A DNA stretch of 64,000 nt from Muscardinus avellanarius (lineage: Eukaryota > Chordata > Mammalia > Rodentia > Gliridae). Below are positions 12,540 through 24,119 of this stretch, one piece after another. A program made the translations under genes and the position numbers. The first letter of the stretch is position 1; each line of letters begins with the position of its first letter. Under the pieces are notes generated by a model that had not been told where the DNA came from, made no database searches, and saw only the letters and a list, made by a program, of their open reading frames with translations. The stretch is taken from NCBI GenBank assembly GCA_963383645.1, contig OY726576.1:10406102-10470101 (forward strand). The letters run 5' to 3'.

Positions 12540-13055
12540 GTGTAAAAATGGCTTTTTTTAAAGAGCAGTTTTAGGTTCACACGCTCACACAAAATGAAAA
12601 GAAGGAAGGCAGGTATGGTGGTGTGAGCTTGTAATGCCAATATTCTGGCGCCTGAAACAGGAAGATGGCATGTCTGTGCTAGTCTCAGAAACTTGGAGAA
12701 ACCCTCTACAACTTACTGAGATCCTGTTTTAAATTTAAGAAAATAGGGCTGGGATGTGACTCAGAGGTAGAATACCCCACTATTCAATGCCCGGATTCAA
12801 TATACAGTACTACACACACAGAAAAAAATTGAGCAAAAGCTACAAAGATTTTCTATATACCTTCTGACCTCATATATGCAAAGCTTCTTTTACTACCAAA
12901 ACCTCACACTGGAGTAGTACATTTGTTATAATAAATGAATCTTGTAGTTTTCACCCAAAGTGTGTATTTTACATTGGGGTTTTGACAGTTCACTTGCTAT
13001 GGGTGTTGGCAAACATATAGAGGTTTATATTCACCATTGTCACTTCACACTGGTG
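12540..13055 (-). mobile_element. Ancient L1M 3' UTR
   Basis: 'aagagcagttttaggttcac', 'ctacaaagattttctatata' and 'tagtacatttgttataat' follow the order of the L1M-type 3' UTR in reverse complement. The element is interrupted by an old SINE at 12606-12828 and is followed on the right by the younger L1 at 13055. Confidence 0.6.
12606..12828 (+). mobile_element. Old B1-dID SINE
   Basis: Sense copy with both halves and a degenerate ACAC-type tail. Strong divergence from the family ('gtgtgagcttgtaatgcc') shows an old insertion. It sits inside an ancient L1M 3' UTR. Confidence 0.75.
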
Positions 13056-13190
13056 AATTCTATTTCCTCACATCTTCATTAGCATTTACTGTTGTTTGAC
13101 TTCATGATGATTTTTCATTCTAGTTGGGGTTCGATGGAATCTCAGTGTGATTTTAATTTGTACCTCTCTGATTGCTAATGATGTTGACCA

Positions 13191-13264
13191 TTTTTTCATG
13201 TATGAATTAGCCATTTGTATATCTTCATTTTTTCATGTATAAATTAGCCATTTGTATATCTTCT
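13191..13264. repeat. 37-bp tandem duplication inside L1 ORF2
   Basis: Two adjacent 37-bp units (13191-13227 and 13228-13264) differ by one base or so. The homologous segment in the other L1 (about 52655-52700) has one unit, so the duplication arose in this copy. Confidence 0.85.
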
Positions 13265-15157
13265 TTTGTGAAGAGTCTATTTAGTTCAATTGCCCATGTC
13301 TTGATTGGATTATTAGTTTTTTTGGTGTTAGGTCTTTTAAATACTTTGTATTTTACAGATGTTAGTCCTCTACCAGAGTATTAGGTGGCAAAGACCTCCC
13401 TTTCTGTAGACTCTCTCTTTAGACTCTTGATGATTTTCTTTGTTGAGCAGAAACTTTTTAGTTTATACAATTTATTAATTCTTGCTACAGTGTTCTGAGC
13501 ATTGGGGTCGTACTGAGCAAGTTTCCAACTGTGCCATATATGTTGGAGTGTTGGATCTATGACATTTTTTGGTAATTTAAAAGCCTCTGGTCTAATTTCC
13601 AGGTATTTGTTTCATCTTGAGTTGAACCTTGTACAGGGTGAGAGGTAGGGATTTAATTCCACTTTTCTACAAGTTGATAACCAGTTTTGAAACCATTTGT
13701 TGAAAAAGCTCCCTCTTCTCCAATATAATCTTTTGTTACTTTGTTGAAAATCAATTGGCTATAAGTGTGTAGATTTTTTCTTTCTTGTTTTATTGATTTT
13801 TGTATCTGTTTTTGTGACAATACCTTGCTGTTTTTATTACTATGTCTCTGTAGTATAATCTGAAGTCAGGAATGTGATGTATCCTGCATGGTTCTTATTG
13901 CTTAGAATTGTTTAGGTTATTCTGAGTCTTCTGTTTTTCAATATAAAATTTATGACTGATTTCTATAGCTTTGAGAAGAATGACACTGAAACTTCATTGG
14001 TTTTGATATTTGTAATTTTTTTGTTCTCTATTTCATTGATTTCTGTTCTGATTTTTAATAATTTCCTGCCTTCTACTGGGTTTGGGATTAGCCTGTTCTT
14101 GTTTTTTGAGGACCTTGATGTATGTCATTAGGAATTTCTGTTTTTCTTACATGGTGTTTAGTGCTATAAATTTTCCTCTTAAAACAGTCTTCAAAATGTC
14201 CCACAGGATTTTGTATGTTGTGTACCTACCTATTTTTCTTTTTAATTCTAGAAATTTTTTCATTTCTTCCCTTATTTCTTCTCTGATCTAGTATTTATTA
14301 AAAGGTATACTGTTCAATCTTCTTGTATTTGCATGATTTCTTTTAACCTTCCTATCGTTGATTTCCACTTTAATTCTATTATGGCCTGAGAAGATTCAAG
14401 AAATTATATTACATTTTTAAAAATGTGTTGGTACTTGATTTGTGGCCCAGAATATAATTTGTCTTGGAAAAAGTTCTATGTGCAGCTGAGAATAATGTAT
14501 ATTCAGCTGTTGTTGGTTGGAATATTCTGTTTATGTCTATTAACTCCATTCAGTTTATAGCATTCTTTAGGTCTGAAGAGCCTTTACTCAACTTTTGTCT
14601 GGGGAAATGATCTAGTTGTATGAGAAGTGTGTTGAAGTCTCCCAATATTGTTATATTATGGTCTACTTGAAACCTAATGTCCTGAGAAGTTTGTTTTATA
14701 AAAGTGGCTGCATATACATTTGGGCATAAATGTTTATTATCATTAAGTTGCTTTTTGGATTGTGTTTTATTAGTAGGAAATGAATGACCTGATTTGTTTT
14801 TCTGATGTTAGGGCCTAAAGTCTATTTTGTTGTATATGAGAATCATTTCTCCTAATTATTTTTTACTTTTATTTGCTTGTACTAATTTTCCCATCCTTTT
14901 ACCTTTTTCCTATGAATACATTTGCCTTTAAGGTGAGTTTCATGCAAGCATCAATTATTTGGATTATGTTCTTTAACCCACATTGCTAGTCTATGTCTTT
15001 TGATTGCCAAATTTAGACCTTTGAGATTTAATGTTGTAATTGAGAGATGAATACTTCCTGTCCCTTTTAGTTATATTTACTGTTTGATATTATTTATCCT
15101 TTACTTAGTTGCCCATTGGGTGGAATTCACCCCTTCTCTAGTTCTGCTATTCATTAT

Positions 15158-15283
15158 TTCTTCTTCTTCTTCTTCTTCTTCTTCTTCTTCTTCTTCTTCT
15201 TCTTCTTCTTCTTCTTCTTCTTCTTCTTCTTCTTCTTCTCCTCCTCCTCCTCCTCCTCCTCCTCCTCCTCCTCCTCCTCCTCC
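15158..15283. repeat. (TTC)27-(CTC)15 microsatellite
   Basis: About 27 TTC units are followed without interruption by about 15 CTC units. It lies at the C-terminal end of ORF1 in a minus-strand L1, so in element orientation it is GGA then GAA. The abrupt unit switch suggests one point mutation followed by expansion of the new unit. Confidence 0.95.
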
Positions 15284-15366
15284 TTCTATGTATTTATTCT
15301 AGAGCTGGCTTGGTAGTCATGAATTCTTTTAGTTTCTGCTTATCTTGAAAGGTTTTCATTTCAATG

Positions 15367-15790
15367 TCAACTTTGAAAGATATCTTTTCTGAATATAACA
15401 GTTTTGGTTGAAATTTGTTTTTTATTAGAATCTAGAGTATATCTTAACAGTCCCTCTTGGCTTTTATAATTTTTGTTGAAAAGTCTGTAATGGTTCTTCT
15501 TGTTTTGACCCCAAATTTCAGCCATTCTTTTGCTCTCAGTGAATTTATAATTCTTATAGTTTATGTTAGTCATTTTGATTATTAGGTGGCATGGTGAAGT
15601 TATTTTTGTGATCTTTTCTAATTGGAGTTCTGAATGTTTCCTGCATGTGGCTGTTCAACTCATTTTCTATATTTGGAAAATTCTCTGATATTATTTCTCT
15701 GTAGTGATTTATAATGTCCTTAGTTTTTGCTTCTAGACCTTTTTCAATGCCTATTACCTGTAGATTATGTTGTATCATATTATCCCATAT
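15367..15790 (-). pseudogene. L1 ORF1 remnant (RNA-binding core)
   Basis: A broken reading frame on the minus strand retains 'ISENFPNIENELNSH' near its middle, typical of the RRM region of L1 ORF1p, which coats L1 RNA as a trimer. Stops and frameshifts separate it from the C-terminal piece at 15367-15573. The coiled-coil-encoding part would lie to the right, about 15790-16100. Confidence 0.75.
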
Positions 15791-16439
15791 TTATTGAATA
15801 TTCTGGTTATATTGTATTGTTTTCTCTATACTGTTGACTGTGTGGTTATTTTGAATGAGCTGTCTTCCAATAGTGAGACTCTATTTTCTATGTGATGTAA
15901 ACTGCCAGGTGGTGATTTCTATTGAGATCTTTAATTCATTTATTGTCTCCTTAATTTGGCTCAGTGCCTCTTTTTTGTTCTTATTTAGGTCCTCAATTCC
16001 TCTGTTCACATGTTCTTTCATTTCCTATACACTTTCTCTGATCTTGTTTTTAATGCTTTTGATCATATTAAAAAACAAATCATAATTCTGAATTCTCCAT
16101 CTGGCATTTTCTGCATCTCAGTATTGGTGCTCTCCCTTGTTGTTTAGTTGTGGGAATTTATTTTTTCCTTGTTGGCCTTTGTTCCATGTTTTCAGAATTT
16201 TCAGGTTTATATTTCTTTTGTCTTGGTGTCCTTTTCCTCCTTATGTGGAGTACTACTTTTAATTGTTATCATCTTATAGTATGGCCTATTATGTTGAAGG
16301 TATATATTTGCCTTAACAAATCTATCTCATATAATTAGGCTTTTGGGTTAGTCTTCCAGTATCTCTTTAGCAGGATTTAGTTCTTAGTGCAGGTTAGCAG
16401 GGGTCTCTGGCTTAGCCCTTCATGCTTTCTGGCTCTAAA

Positions 16440-17190
16440 ACTTTACAGAGCCAAAGATTATTAAGTTCAGTTCAGAACCTGCAGGCTTCTGGCTGAGATT
16501 TAGTGCCCAAGGACACCCTCACTGCTCTGTTGTTTGTGCACATGTGAAACACTGCGGGGTGCTGGTATCTGTCATCTATAGTCACTGGGCACAAACTTAG
16601 CAGGGCCAGAGATAATGGCATTCTGCACTGTAATCTGGCTGACTGAGCTTGATGGCTTAGGGACACCATTGCTGATCTGCTGATTATGATCACATGAAGC
16701 CCAGTCAAACACTGGTATGTGTGAGTACCAGACACAAACTCTGCTGGCCAAGACAGTGTTGAGATCCCAACCTGCAGCATGGATGTCTGAGTCAAATTTC
16801 CCTGTACATCAAATTATGTGAAATCCTGCTGGTCCCTGCCCTCCCTGCTTTCAGGACCCAGCAGGGAAAGACTGTACCATTCTGAACCTGGCACTTATGT
16901 GGCTGAGTCATTTAGCCCCAGGGACACTGTTGCTGCTCTGTGCAGCTGCAGTCACATGAGATATTGCTGGCCACTGGTCTTGGTACTTGTGGCATCAAGA
17001 CACCACTGGATGATAATGCAGCATGGTTCTCTGAGTTATTTTACCCCATAGACACCACTGCTAGTGGTACTGCAATGATCACTAGAGACTCCACAGGGCC
17101 AGGCAAGCTGCAAGCCCTAGGTCTTGATGCTCAACTGTTTTTTGGGACTGTGATATGTATAACTGTAGCTCCTACCCCACTCTTGCAGGG
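16440..17190 (-). repeat. Monomer-like tandem repeats of L1 5'UTR
   Basis: A recurring motif of the form 'ggacacc..tgctgctctg', preceded by 'gctgagt..tttagcccc', appears near 16511, 16661, a degenerate copy near 16800, 16922 and 17050. Spacing is about 120-150 bp. These look like five diverged monomers. Tandem 5' monomers act as RNA polymerase II promoters in other rodent L1s, and that role is inferred here. Confidence 0.6.
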
Positions 17191-17581
17191 ATGATTCACA
17201 AACTCACAGGCACCAAGTGTTTGTTCCTTGTCAAGCAAGTCTCTGACGAGCTTTATCTGGGAAAGTTTTTAAATTCACAGTCTTGACAAGTGCCTCTCAG
17301 GTTCCTTTAGGAAGGGTCTGTGGTTTCTCAGTCTCCATGGATTCAGGTGCAGCCACTGGAATTCAATGAGTAGTTTAGCTGGTTGGTCTGGGAATTCAGA
17401 ACAGTATTGATGGAGGGACGATAGCCACTGGAGTGATGGCAGGAAGGTTGCTTCTTGGGCCCACTGAGTTCAGCTGCAGGCAAAGGAGTTTGCTGTGTGA
17501 TTTGGCTGGGTGGGCTGGAAATTGCATCTTGAGGTATTCAGGTGTGGGGAGAAGAATGCAATTGCTTTTGGTGTTGGTTTT

Positions 17582-17786
17582 TTTTTTTTTTTTTTTTTTT
17601 TGGTGGTACTGGGGTTCCTGGAAGTCCTTCTACCTACGGGCTACACTCCCAGACCTATTTTTACATTTTTTTATTTGGAAACAGGGTCTCCTAAGCCAGC
17701 GCGCGCGGCTGGCTTCGAACCTGTGCGATCCTCCTGTCTCTGCCTCCCAAGCTCGGGGATTACAAGCGTGCGCCACCACGCCCGGC
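17582..17786 (-). mobile_element. Young B1-dID SINE, derived subfamily
   Basis: Antisense copy with a pure T tail and a 14-bp target-site duplication 'ttggtgttggtttt' at 17568-17581 and 17787-17800. It carries 'gcgcgcg' expansion in the B1 half plus the linked 'tttttacattttt' linker, which marks the derived subfamily. It inserted into the L1 5'UTR. Confidence 0.95.
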
Positions 17787-17989
17787 TTGGTGTTGGTTTT
17801 ATGCAATCACTGACTCAACAATATTTAGTTTCTTCTTTGTTGGAGTTGTTCTCTGAAAATCACTAGTTCTGGTAGCCTCCAGGTCCCACATGGACTGGAG
17901 AAGACAGCGCCGACTCGACTCTCAGCTCACCAGATAAGATGTGTAGAGATCTCTACTCTCTGTGCTGCCTCCATTTCCATGACATTTTG

Positions 17990-18850
17990 ACTATCTGCTT
18001 CTGGTTACTTTGTCATTGTTTTCTTTCTTGCCAAGAATCAGTCTTCCTAATTTCACAGTAGCCAAAATGTACTACCTTCATCTATTTTGCTATCTTTAAT
18101 TCCATGAGAGTATTGATTTATAATCTTTCTTTTTATGTATAAATTAAACTTAAGCTATACATTTTTGTCTAAGCACTGATTTAGATACATCTTCCAAAAT
18201 TTACTATTACATTTTTACTTGAATTTAATTGAAAATATTTAAAAAATCTTAATATTTCTTCTTTAATCGCAGGCATATTTTAAGAGTGCACTGTTTAATT
18301 TCCATGTTTTTGAGAATAGTTCAAAGATCTTTCTGTTGTGGGTTTATAATTACATTGTAGTCTGATAGCAGAGTTTATATTTATAATTTTTTTCAATTTG
18401 TTAAGTGTGTTTTATGGTTCAGAATATGTCTATTCTGGGAAATGTTCCCTATGAGCTTCAGAAAAATCTGTGTTTTGCTGCTTTTGGATGCAGTAGTACT
18501 TAGAAGTTCATTATATTTAATTGAATATTCATTTTGTTCAATTTAACCATGCACTTATAGATTTTCTTCCTGTTCTTTATCTCCATTTCCCACAGAAGGG
18601 ATTGAAAATTTTCAATTGTAATACAGGATTAGATGATTTCTCTTCACATCTTATCAATTTTTTCACCAAGGCTTTTGGTGTTCTCTTTTTATTACATTCT
18701 CTCTTTATGATTATGAAATATTCTTTATTCCTGACAATGTTCCTTGCTTTGCAGTTGGCTCTATATGCAGGTAATGTACCTACTACTGCTTTTCTTTGAT
18801 TAGTGCTATTATGGTATTTCTTTATATACTTTTTTACTTAAAAAATTTTT
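17990..18850 (-). mobile_element. Ancient L1M ORF2 region, left part
   Basis: The segment around 18340-18500 reads like the L1 ORF2 endonuclease-side region in reverse complement ('acattgtagtctgatagc', 'gggaaatgttccctatgagc'). It continues at 19545-19780 after an intervening plus-strand L1 fragment. Heavily decayed. Confidence 0.65.
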
Positions 18851-18864
18851 TTATTGGTTTGTGA

Positions 18865-19535
18865 AATAGAAAAAAAATGGTACTTTCCCAAATATATTCT
18901 ATGAATCTAACATCACAGTAATAGCTAAAACTAATAAAGACAGCTCAAGGAAGGAAAACTACAGGAATATATCCTTGATGAACCTGGATGCAAAACTGTT
19001 TAACAAAATACTGGCAACACACATTCAAGACCACATCTAGAAAATCATATGCCATGACCAGTTAGGGTTTATTCCAGGGATGCGATGCTGGTTCTACATA
19101 TGAAAATCAATCCATATTAGTCATCATATAAAGAGAACCAAAGACAAAAATCACATGGTCCTTTCAATAGATGCTGAAAAAGCATTTGACAAAATCCAAC
19201 ATCCATGTATGCTAAAATAACTGCAGAGAATCAAAATAGAAGGAACATATCTCAATACCATAAAGGCAATATAAAATAGGCCCACAACCAACATCATATT
19301 AAATGGGGAAAAACTTTGAAAATTTATCCTGGAAACAGGCACAAGACAAGGATGTCCATTATCACTTCTTTTCAATATACTACTTGAGACTCTAGCAAGA
19401 GAAATAAGGCAAGAAAAGGAAATAAAAGGAGTACAAATAGGAAAAGAAGAACTCAAATTTTCACTATTTTCAGATGACATGATAATAAGAAGACCCAACA
19501 AACTCAACAAAAAGTCTTATAGAACTTATCATTTA
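18865..19535 (+). pseudogene. L1 ORF2 reverse-transcriptase fragment
   Basis: Sense-strand L1 ORF2 RT-domain piece inserted into an older minus-strand L1. The conserved '[14 protein letters not shown]' block is encoded at 19162-19200, the '[11 protein letters not shown]' block follows near 19341-19373, and the active-site motif reads FSDD at 19467-19478 with both catalytic aspartates intact. In-frame stops and frameshifts elsewhere break the frame. No endonuclease part, ORF1 or 3' UTR accompanies it, so it is a dead internal fragment. Confidence 0.88.
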
Positions 19536-19544
19536 CTTTTAATT

Positions 19545-19780
19545 TTTATTTGCATATTTATATTAATTTGTACATTAATTAATATATTTGAAATATATGT
19601 ATATTTGGAGCATCTGGTAGATAATATACAAATCGATCTTATGTTTTGACCCATTTTTGTAGTCTCTGTATTTTAATTGATGCAGTTAAACCATTGATTT
19701 AAAGTAATTATTGATAGAGTTGAATAAATATCTACCATATATACTAATTTTCTAGTCATTGAAATAATTACATGAGGAAA
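19545..19780 (-). mobile_element. Ancient L1M ORF2 region, right part
   Basis: 'ttgacccatttttgtagtct', 'ccattgatttaaagtaatta' and 'aatatctaccatatatact' continue the order of the ancient L1 at 17990-18850, showing that both are halves of one element split by the plus-strand RT fragment. Confidence 0.6.
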
Positions 19781-19783
<3 letters not shown>

Positions 19784-19818
<35 letters not shown>

Positions 19819-20057
19819 ATTATTATTTTGGTGGTACTGGGGGTGGAAGCTAGGGACTTTTCTACTTCCAGACTCCCAGACCTATTTTATATGTTATTTG
19901 GAAACAGGGTATCCCTAAATTGCTGAGAGCCTCACAAAGTAGTTGAGGCTGGTTTTGAACCTGAGAAATCCTCCTGTCTCAGCCTCCCAAGCACTGGGAT
20001 TACAAGCCCGTGCCACCACATCTAGCTTAGGAGGTATTATTATTATTATTATTATTA

Positions 20058-20098
<41 letters not shown>
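19784..20098 (-). mobile_element. B1-dID SINE flanked by two (ATT)n arrays
   Basis: The body at 19826-20026 is an antisense intermediate-age copy retaining the long central B1 segment that young copies lack. (ATT)n arrays lie both at its tail (19784-19825) and just beyond its 5' end (20036-20097). The flank repeats as 'gaggaaatattatt' / 'ggaggtattatt', so the second array arose from the duplicated target or by later expansion. Confidence 0.85.
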
Positions 20099-20099
<1 letters not shown>

Positions 20100-20860
20100 A
20101 TCATGAGACACTAAAGAAATGCAAATTAAAGCCACAATGAGGCTTCTCTAAATACCTATTAGATTGGCTAAGACTAAAATAGGGCTAATATAAAATGCTG
20201 AACAACTCACAGATTGCTACTGGGAATGTAAAATAGCACTGAATCTTCTGAAAGACAGTTTGGTGGATTTTAAAAGGATCAAAGATGTAACTACTATGTG
20301 GTTACACAATTGCACGCATAGGTACTTATCCCAAGAAATTAAAACATCTTTATAAAACTGTACCCATGTGTGTATAGAAGCTTCATTCATAATTTCCTCA
20401 AGCTGTCAACAGCCTAGATGTGTGATTGATTAAACTATAGTATATCTTTACTATTCAAAGTTGTTCCACAATAAATGATGTAGGCGACCTGAATCAATCT
20501 CTACTAATGCTCAGTGGGGAAAAAAGGTTATATTCTATGTCATTCAATTTATAAACCTTACTGGAAATGATAAAAATTTAGCAATGGAGAATGGGCTAGT
20601 GGTTGCCTAGATAATTGAAATGTAGGAGAAGAAGATAGATATTTTCTGAGTCAAAATTAAAGGATAGGACAAGTCACACTGTGCCTAGGTGAAAGGTCCA
20701 GCAGTGGTCCATGGCAAAGGTTCTGGACCAGGGAAGGCATGAAGAAATGAGATAATCTACAATCTTGAGAACTCCCTGTCTTTAGAGTCCCTGTTTACCT
20801 TTATAAAGAAGTTTGATAGGGTCACAATTTATTCTGGTGTCATTGTTTACAAATAATCCC
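20100..20860 (+). mobile_element. Ancient L1M 3' end
   Basis: 'gaaatgcaaattaaagccac' begins the ORF2 C-terminal region. It is followed by recognisable L1M wording ('tgctactgggaatgtaaaat', 'gtggttgcctagataattg') running into the 3' UTR. Sense orientation, strongly diverged. Confidence 0.7.
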
Positions 20861-21486
20861 ATGCAATCTTTTTATTTTTTTAGCAATCTTTTAATTTCTA
20901 TGCAAATGCTATGGTTGCCCATGCTGTTCCACTTTGAGTTTCTTTTTCCTAATCCCAATTAATTCTTCAATGTCTGACTGAAATATTAACATACACATGA
21001 AGATTTTCCTGCATATGATTGTGTGTGTGTGTGTGCAATACTCATACAAAGCAAAAGCAGGACCAGTGTTTGTTTCATTTTATTATAGCCTACTGTGCTT
21101 CAGAATTACAGATTCTGAAAATATCATGGGTCATTTTAGGGATAGTCCTAAGAAGTTCTAGAAATAAAAAAAAGAAAAGAAAATATGCAAGAGGAAACAA
21201 ATATAGTTAGGGCTTGGATCACAACCTATGTAACATTGGGTGCAAGGGTGGAATTATACATTTTAAAGTTATCACAATACCTGATAATTTCACTTAATTT
21301 TAACTTTGACAGGTTATTGACTTTCTAAGGACTTCACTTTCCTTATTTTTTCATATATTCTTTGTGATAATTAAGTGAGACAATTATAAATTAATTACAT
21401 ATATAATTTAAAAACATGTGTATGATATATCAATTATAAAAGAGAACTGACATATGATATAAGAATTTAGAAATATGAACTTGAAT
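20861..21486. other. Unassigned AT-rich sequence
   Basis: No repeat family or exon recognised apart from a short (TG) run at 21020-21034. Confidence 0.4.
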
Positions 21487-21842
21487 TTGGTCCTGGGAAT
21501 TGAATCCAGATGCATTCTATGTTTGAGATACACCCCCATCACTTTTTAAAAGAATTTTTTTTGGTGGTTCTGGGGTTCCTGGAAGCCATTCTACCTCCGG
21601 GCTACACTCCCAGACCTATTCTTATATTTTTATTTGGAAACAGGGTCTCTTAAGCCAGCGCGGCTGGCTTCGAACCTGCGCGATCCTCCTGTCTCCACCT
21701 CCCAAGCGTGGGGATTACAAGTGTGCGCCACCACACCCGGCTAAAAGAATTTATTTTTTAAAAACAGGTTTCATTAAGTTGCTGAGTATCTTGCTATTAC
21801 TGAGGCTGTCCTTAAACCTGTGCTCCTTGTGTTCCAGCCTTC
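21487..21842 (-). mobile_element. Old B1-dID SINE split by a young one
   Basis: Antisense old copy: the ID-like half is at 21487-21550 and the B1 half at 21750-21842. The young SINE at 21555-21741 separates them. The two outer halves align to one element when the insert and one copy of the 'aaaagaattt' duplication are removed. Confidence 0.8.
21555..21741 (-). mobile_element. Young B1-dID SINE, base subfamily
   Basis: Nearly full-length antisense copy with short T tail and duplicated 'taaaagaattt' flanks. It has the base characters (ATATTT linker, no four-base insertion in the B1 half) and several intact CpGs. Confidence 0.94.
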
Positions 21843-24118
21843 TAGAAATATCAATTTATATTTTTTTCTGTTTCTTCAAAACAAGCAAAATAACATAAAA
21901 CCACTTGTGATAATTTAATATTCCCTTTTGAAATGTCTTATCACCATATTACTCATCTTTGAGTTAGTTTTCTATGCCATCCTTCTTCTTGGAACAGAGC
22001 ACTCATATCTTGGGGCGCATACATACAAGACATGAACCACTCTAAGCTCTGGGCACCTGTGACTTGTGTCTGTGCACCTATGACCATGTAACTCTCTCTG
22101 TCTGCAACCTCTGTCTCTCAGCCCAGAGGGTCAGCAAAACATATTCTGAAAACCCCTCTGTCAAGCTTTCTGAGACATCTGGAGATGTGCTGATGTTCCA
22201 TGTCCCAATCCAGTCCTTAAAGATCTGTGTAACACCCATGTGCCTGTGCTGTGTTCTGCATAGAATTCAAATGCCTGGTTCCCGGGCCAAAAACAATTTG
22301 GCCATTTCAGGAGAAAGAAACGAGAAAAGTGATGGTGGTTCCAAAGTGACCCTAAAACCACCCTGTACCTTGTTCTGACATTGCTCAGCAACCCAGAGGC
22401 TTGTTGCTAGTGTCCTAGAGACTCAAAACAACAGTGTCATGGTTCTATGAAAGTGATTTATGGGCAGGAGAGGAATATCATAATACCAGTTCTGTGTCCA
22501 AAGAGAAGTGAATTGTTCACCTTAGTATGTGGGTTTTGGTTCGTCAATTATGTAGCAAAGCTCTCAACAGTGTGCTTGTCCCTCAGATATTAAACACCTG
22601 GCGATCTGCCACGTCCTGTACAGCTAAAATCTTGCTTTTGATTGGAAAAGCAGCATCCTAGTTGGGTTTCCACTGACGTGACTTTCAGCTGCTTTGGAAT
22701 TTTCTGAAGTTGAACGAAAATATGTTTTTCCAGGAGTTTTCCAAGGAAGGTCATTCAGAAATCTGTCAGAAGAATTAGGATCTGATTTGTCCATATGTGT
22801 AATAATGGGTAGACTCTCTAATGTCTAAAAACACATAATAAAATTAGTAAGACACAGTAAATCTTTAACAATATTTTTGTGAGAGCAGGTTAAACTTTTA
22901 CCTAGGCTTGAGGAAGCAACGTAGCTATACCAAATAATGAAAGTCCAGGAAGAAGTATATAGTTATGATTCTAGGACAACGTTTTCTGCTGAAATAATAG
23001 AAATGATAAGAATTGCCTTCATGTGTGGGCTCCTGCGGGAGAAATCTTGATAAAGTGATAGAAATTGACAGGAGGCTCATCTGCCTTTTGTCTAAATAGA
23101 GGTGAGCATGCAGCATCCTGTTAATCAGAGATGCTCTCTCCCAGGGTCAACATGTAGAGATGAGAGGACAAGATGGAGACCTGGCAGAGGGAACAAGCAG
23201 TCCCATAGTGCAGTGGAGCACGGGGGCTGGGATGGCCCCATGCCACTGGTTCTCTCAGCGTGAGGGGGCTGCATCTTTAGAATCTCCTTTTTGATCCAGG
23301 CATTTGGTGCTTGGAAGGGGGCAGGGTCTAGATCAGGCAGTTTCTTCAGTGGACGCAATTCCAAGGAAGGCTGACAGTAGAAGCTACATTTTAGAAGTCC
23401 CGCCTGCAAATGGAAGAGTGTCTTTCATTCCTAAAAGGGCATTTGGACATCTCAGGGTCTCCTACAGGACCTCATCCCTCTGTTTTCTTACAGTCCACAT
23501 GGTTTACTCTGTCACCACATGTTTTAAGGCATCAAGCAATAATCACAAGTGATGAGTCACAGATGTTTGCTCTTTTGATTTTTGCAAAATGATGTGGATC
23601 GAGGCTTACGGCTCTATGCATATTAAGTGTTTATGCACTTGATGAAGTTAGAAATCGTGGAAAGTGTTGGGAAGCCTCTGGTGAGCAAAACAGAGTTCCT
23701 GTCCTCACGGAGCTTATGAAAGCATCTGTGATTAATCCAATCAAGTGAAATTAACATGAAGGCCACCCCAGCACGCTTCAAGGAGAGTGTCTGTGTCTGT
23801 TGTATACCTTCATGTGGAAACCTCAAGCTCTTCCAGGTCAGTCTCATGGACTTTGTTTTGGCCTCTGAGTCACAGTTACCTGTTGGCTTGGACTGAAGTT
23901 CCCAATCAATTTCTTGCCACTGCTTCTCACAAACTATCAAAAGCTCTGACCTAACGCATTACATTTTTTTGTGATGATATTTAAAAATGTCAAAATTACC
24001 AAGAAACTTTATATGGTATTAATAAAGATCTATCCTAAGGTGTTAATACTTTTCTCCTAGAAATTAAGTAATATATCATAGTGATGTTTTCTTTGGCTTT
24101 TTCCTTAGAAAATGATTC
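21843..24118. other. Longest unassigned stretch, probably single-copy
   Basis: About 2.3 kb with few recognisable repeats. Near 23680-23715 'gtgagcaaaacagagttcct' followed by 'cacggagctta' resembles an ancient L2/MIR-type segment. A 104-codon frame at 22064-22378 and a 94-codon minus frame at 23125-23409 have no recognised domain and no convincing splice-site context. This is the best place in the window to look for conserved non-coding DNA. Confidence 0.45.
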
Positions 24119-24119
24119 A

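Larger units (their letters stand above)
13055..17980 (-). mobile_element. L1 LINE, 5-kb, internally deleted
   Basis: From left to right it reads ORF2 C-terminus, ORF2 N-terminal part, ORF1 and 5'UTR, all on the minus strand. The 3' UTR is missing at the left. Compared with the L1 at 52.4-58.7 kb, about 1.4 kb holding the RT active-site region is missing at about 13995-14012. A GAA/GGA triplet expansion sits at the ORF1 C-terminus (15158-15283), and a young SINE interrupts the 5' UTR at 17582-17786. Frames are heavily disrupted and the element cannot move by itself. Confidence 0.88.

Noticed and set aside
17433..17866. Overlapping 118-126 codon plus-strand frames
   Set aside because: They are translations of an antisense SINE inside an antisense L1 5' UTR.
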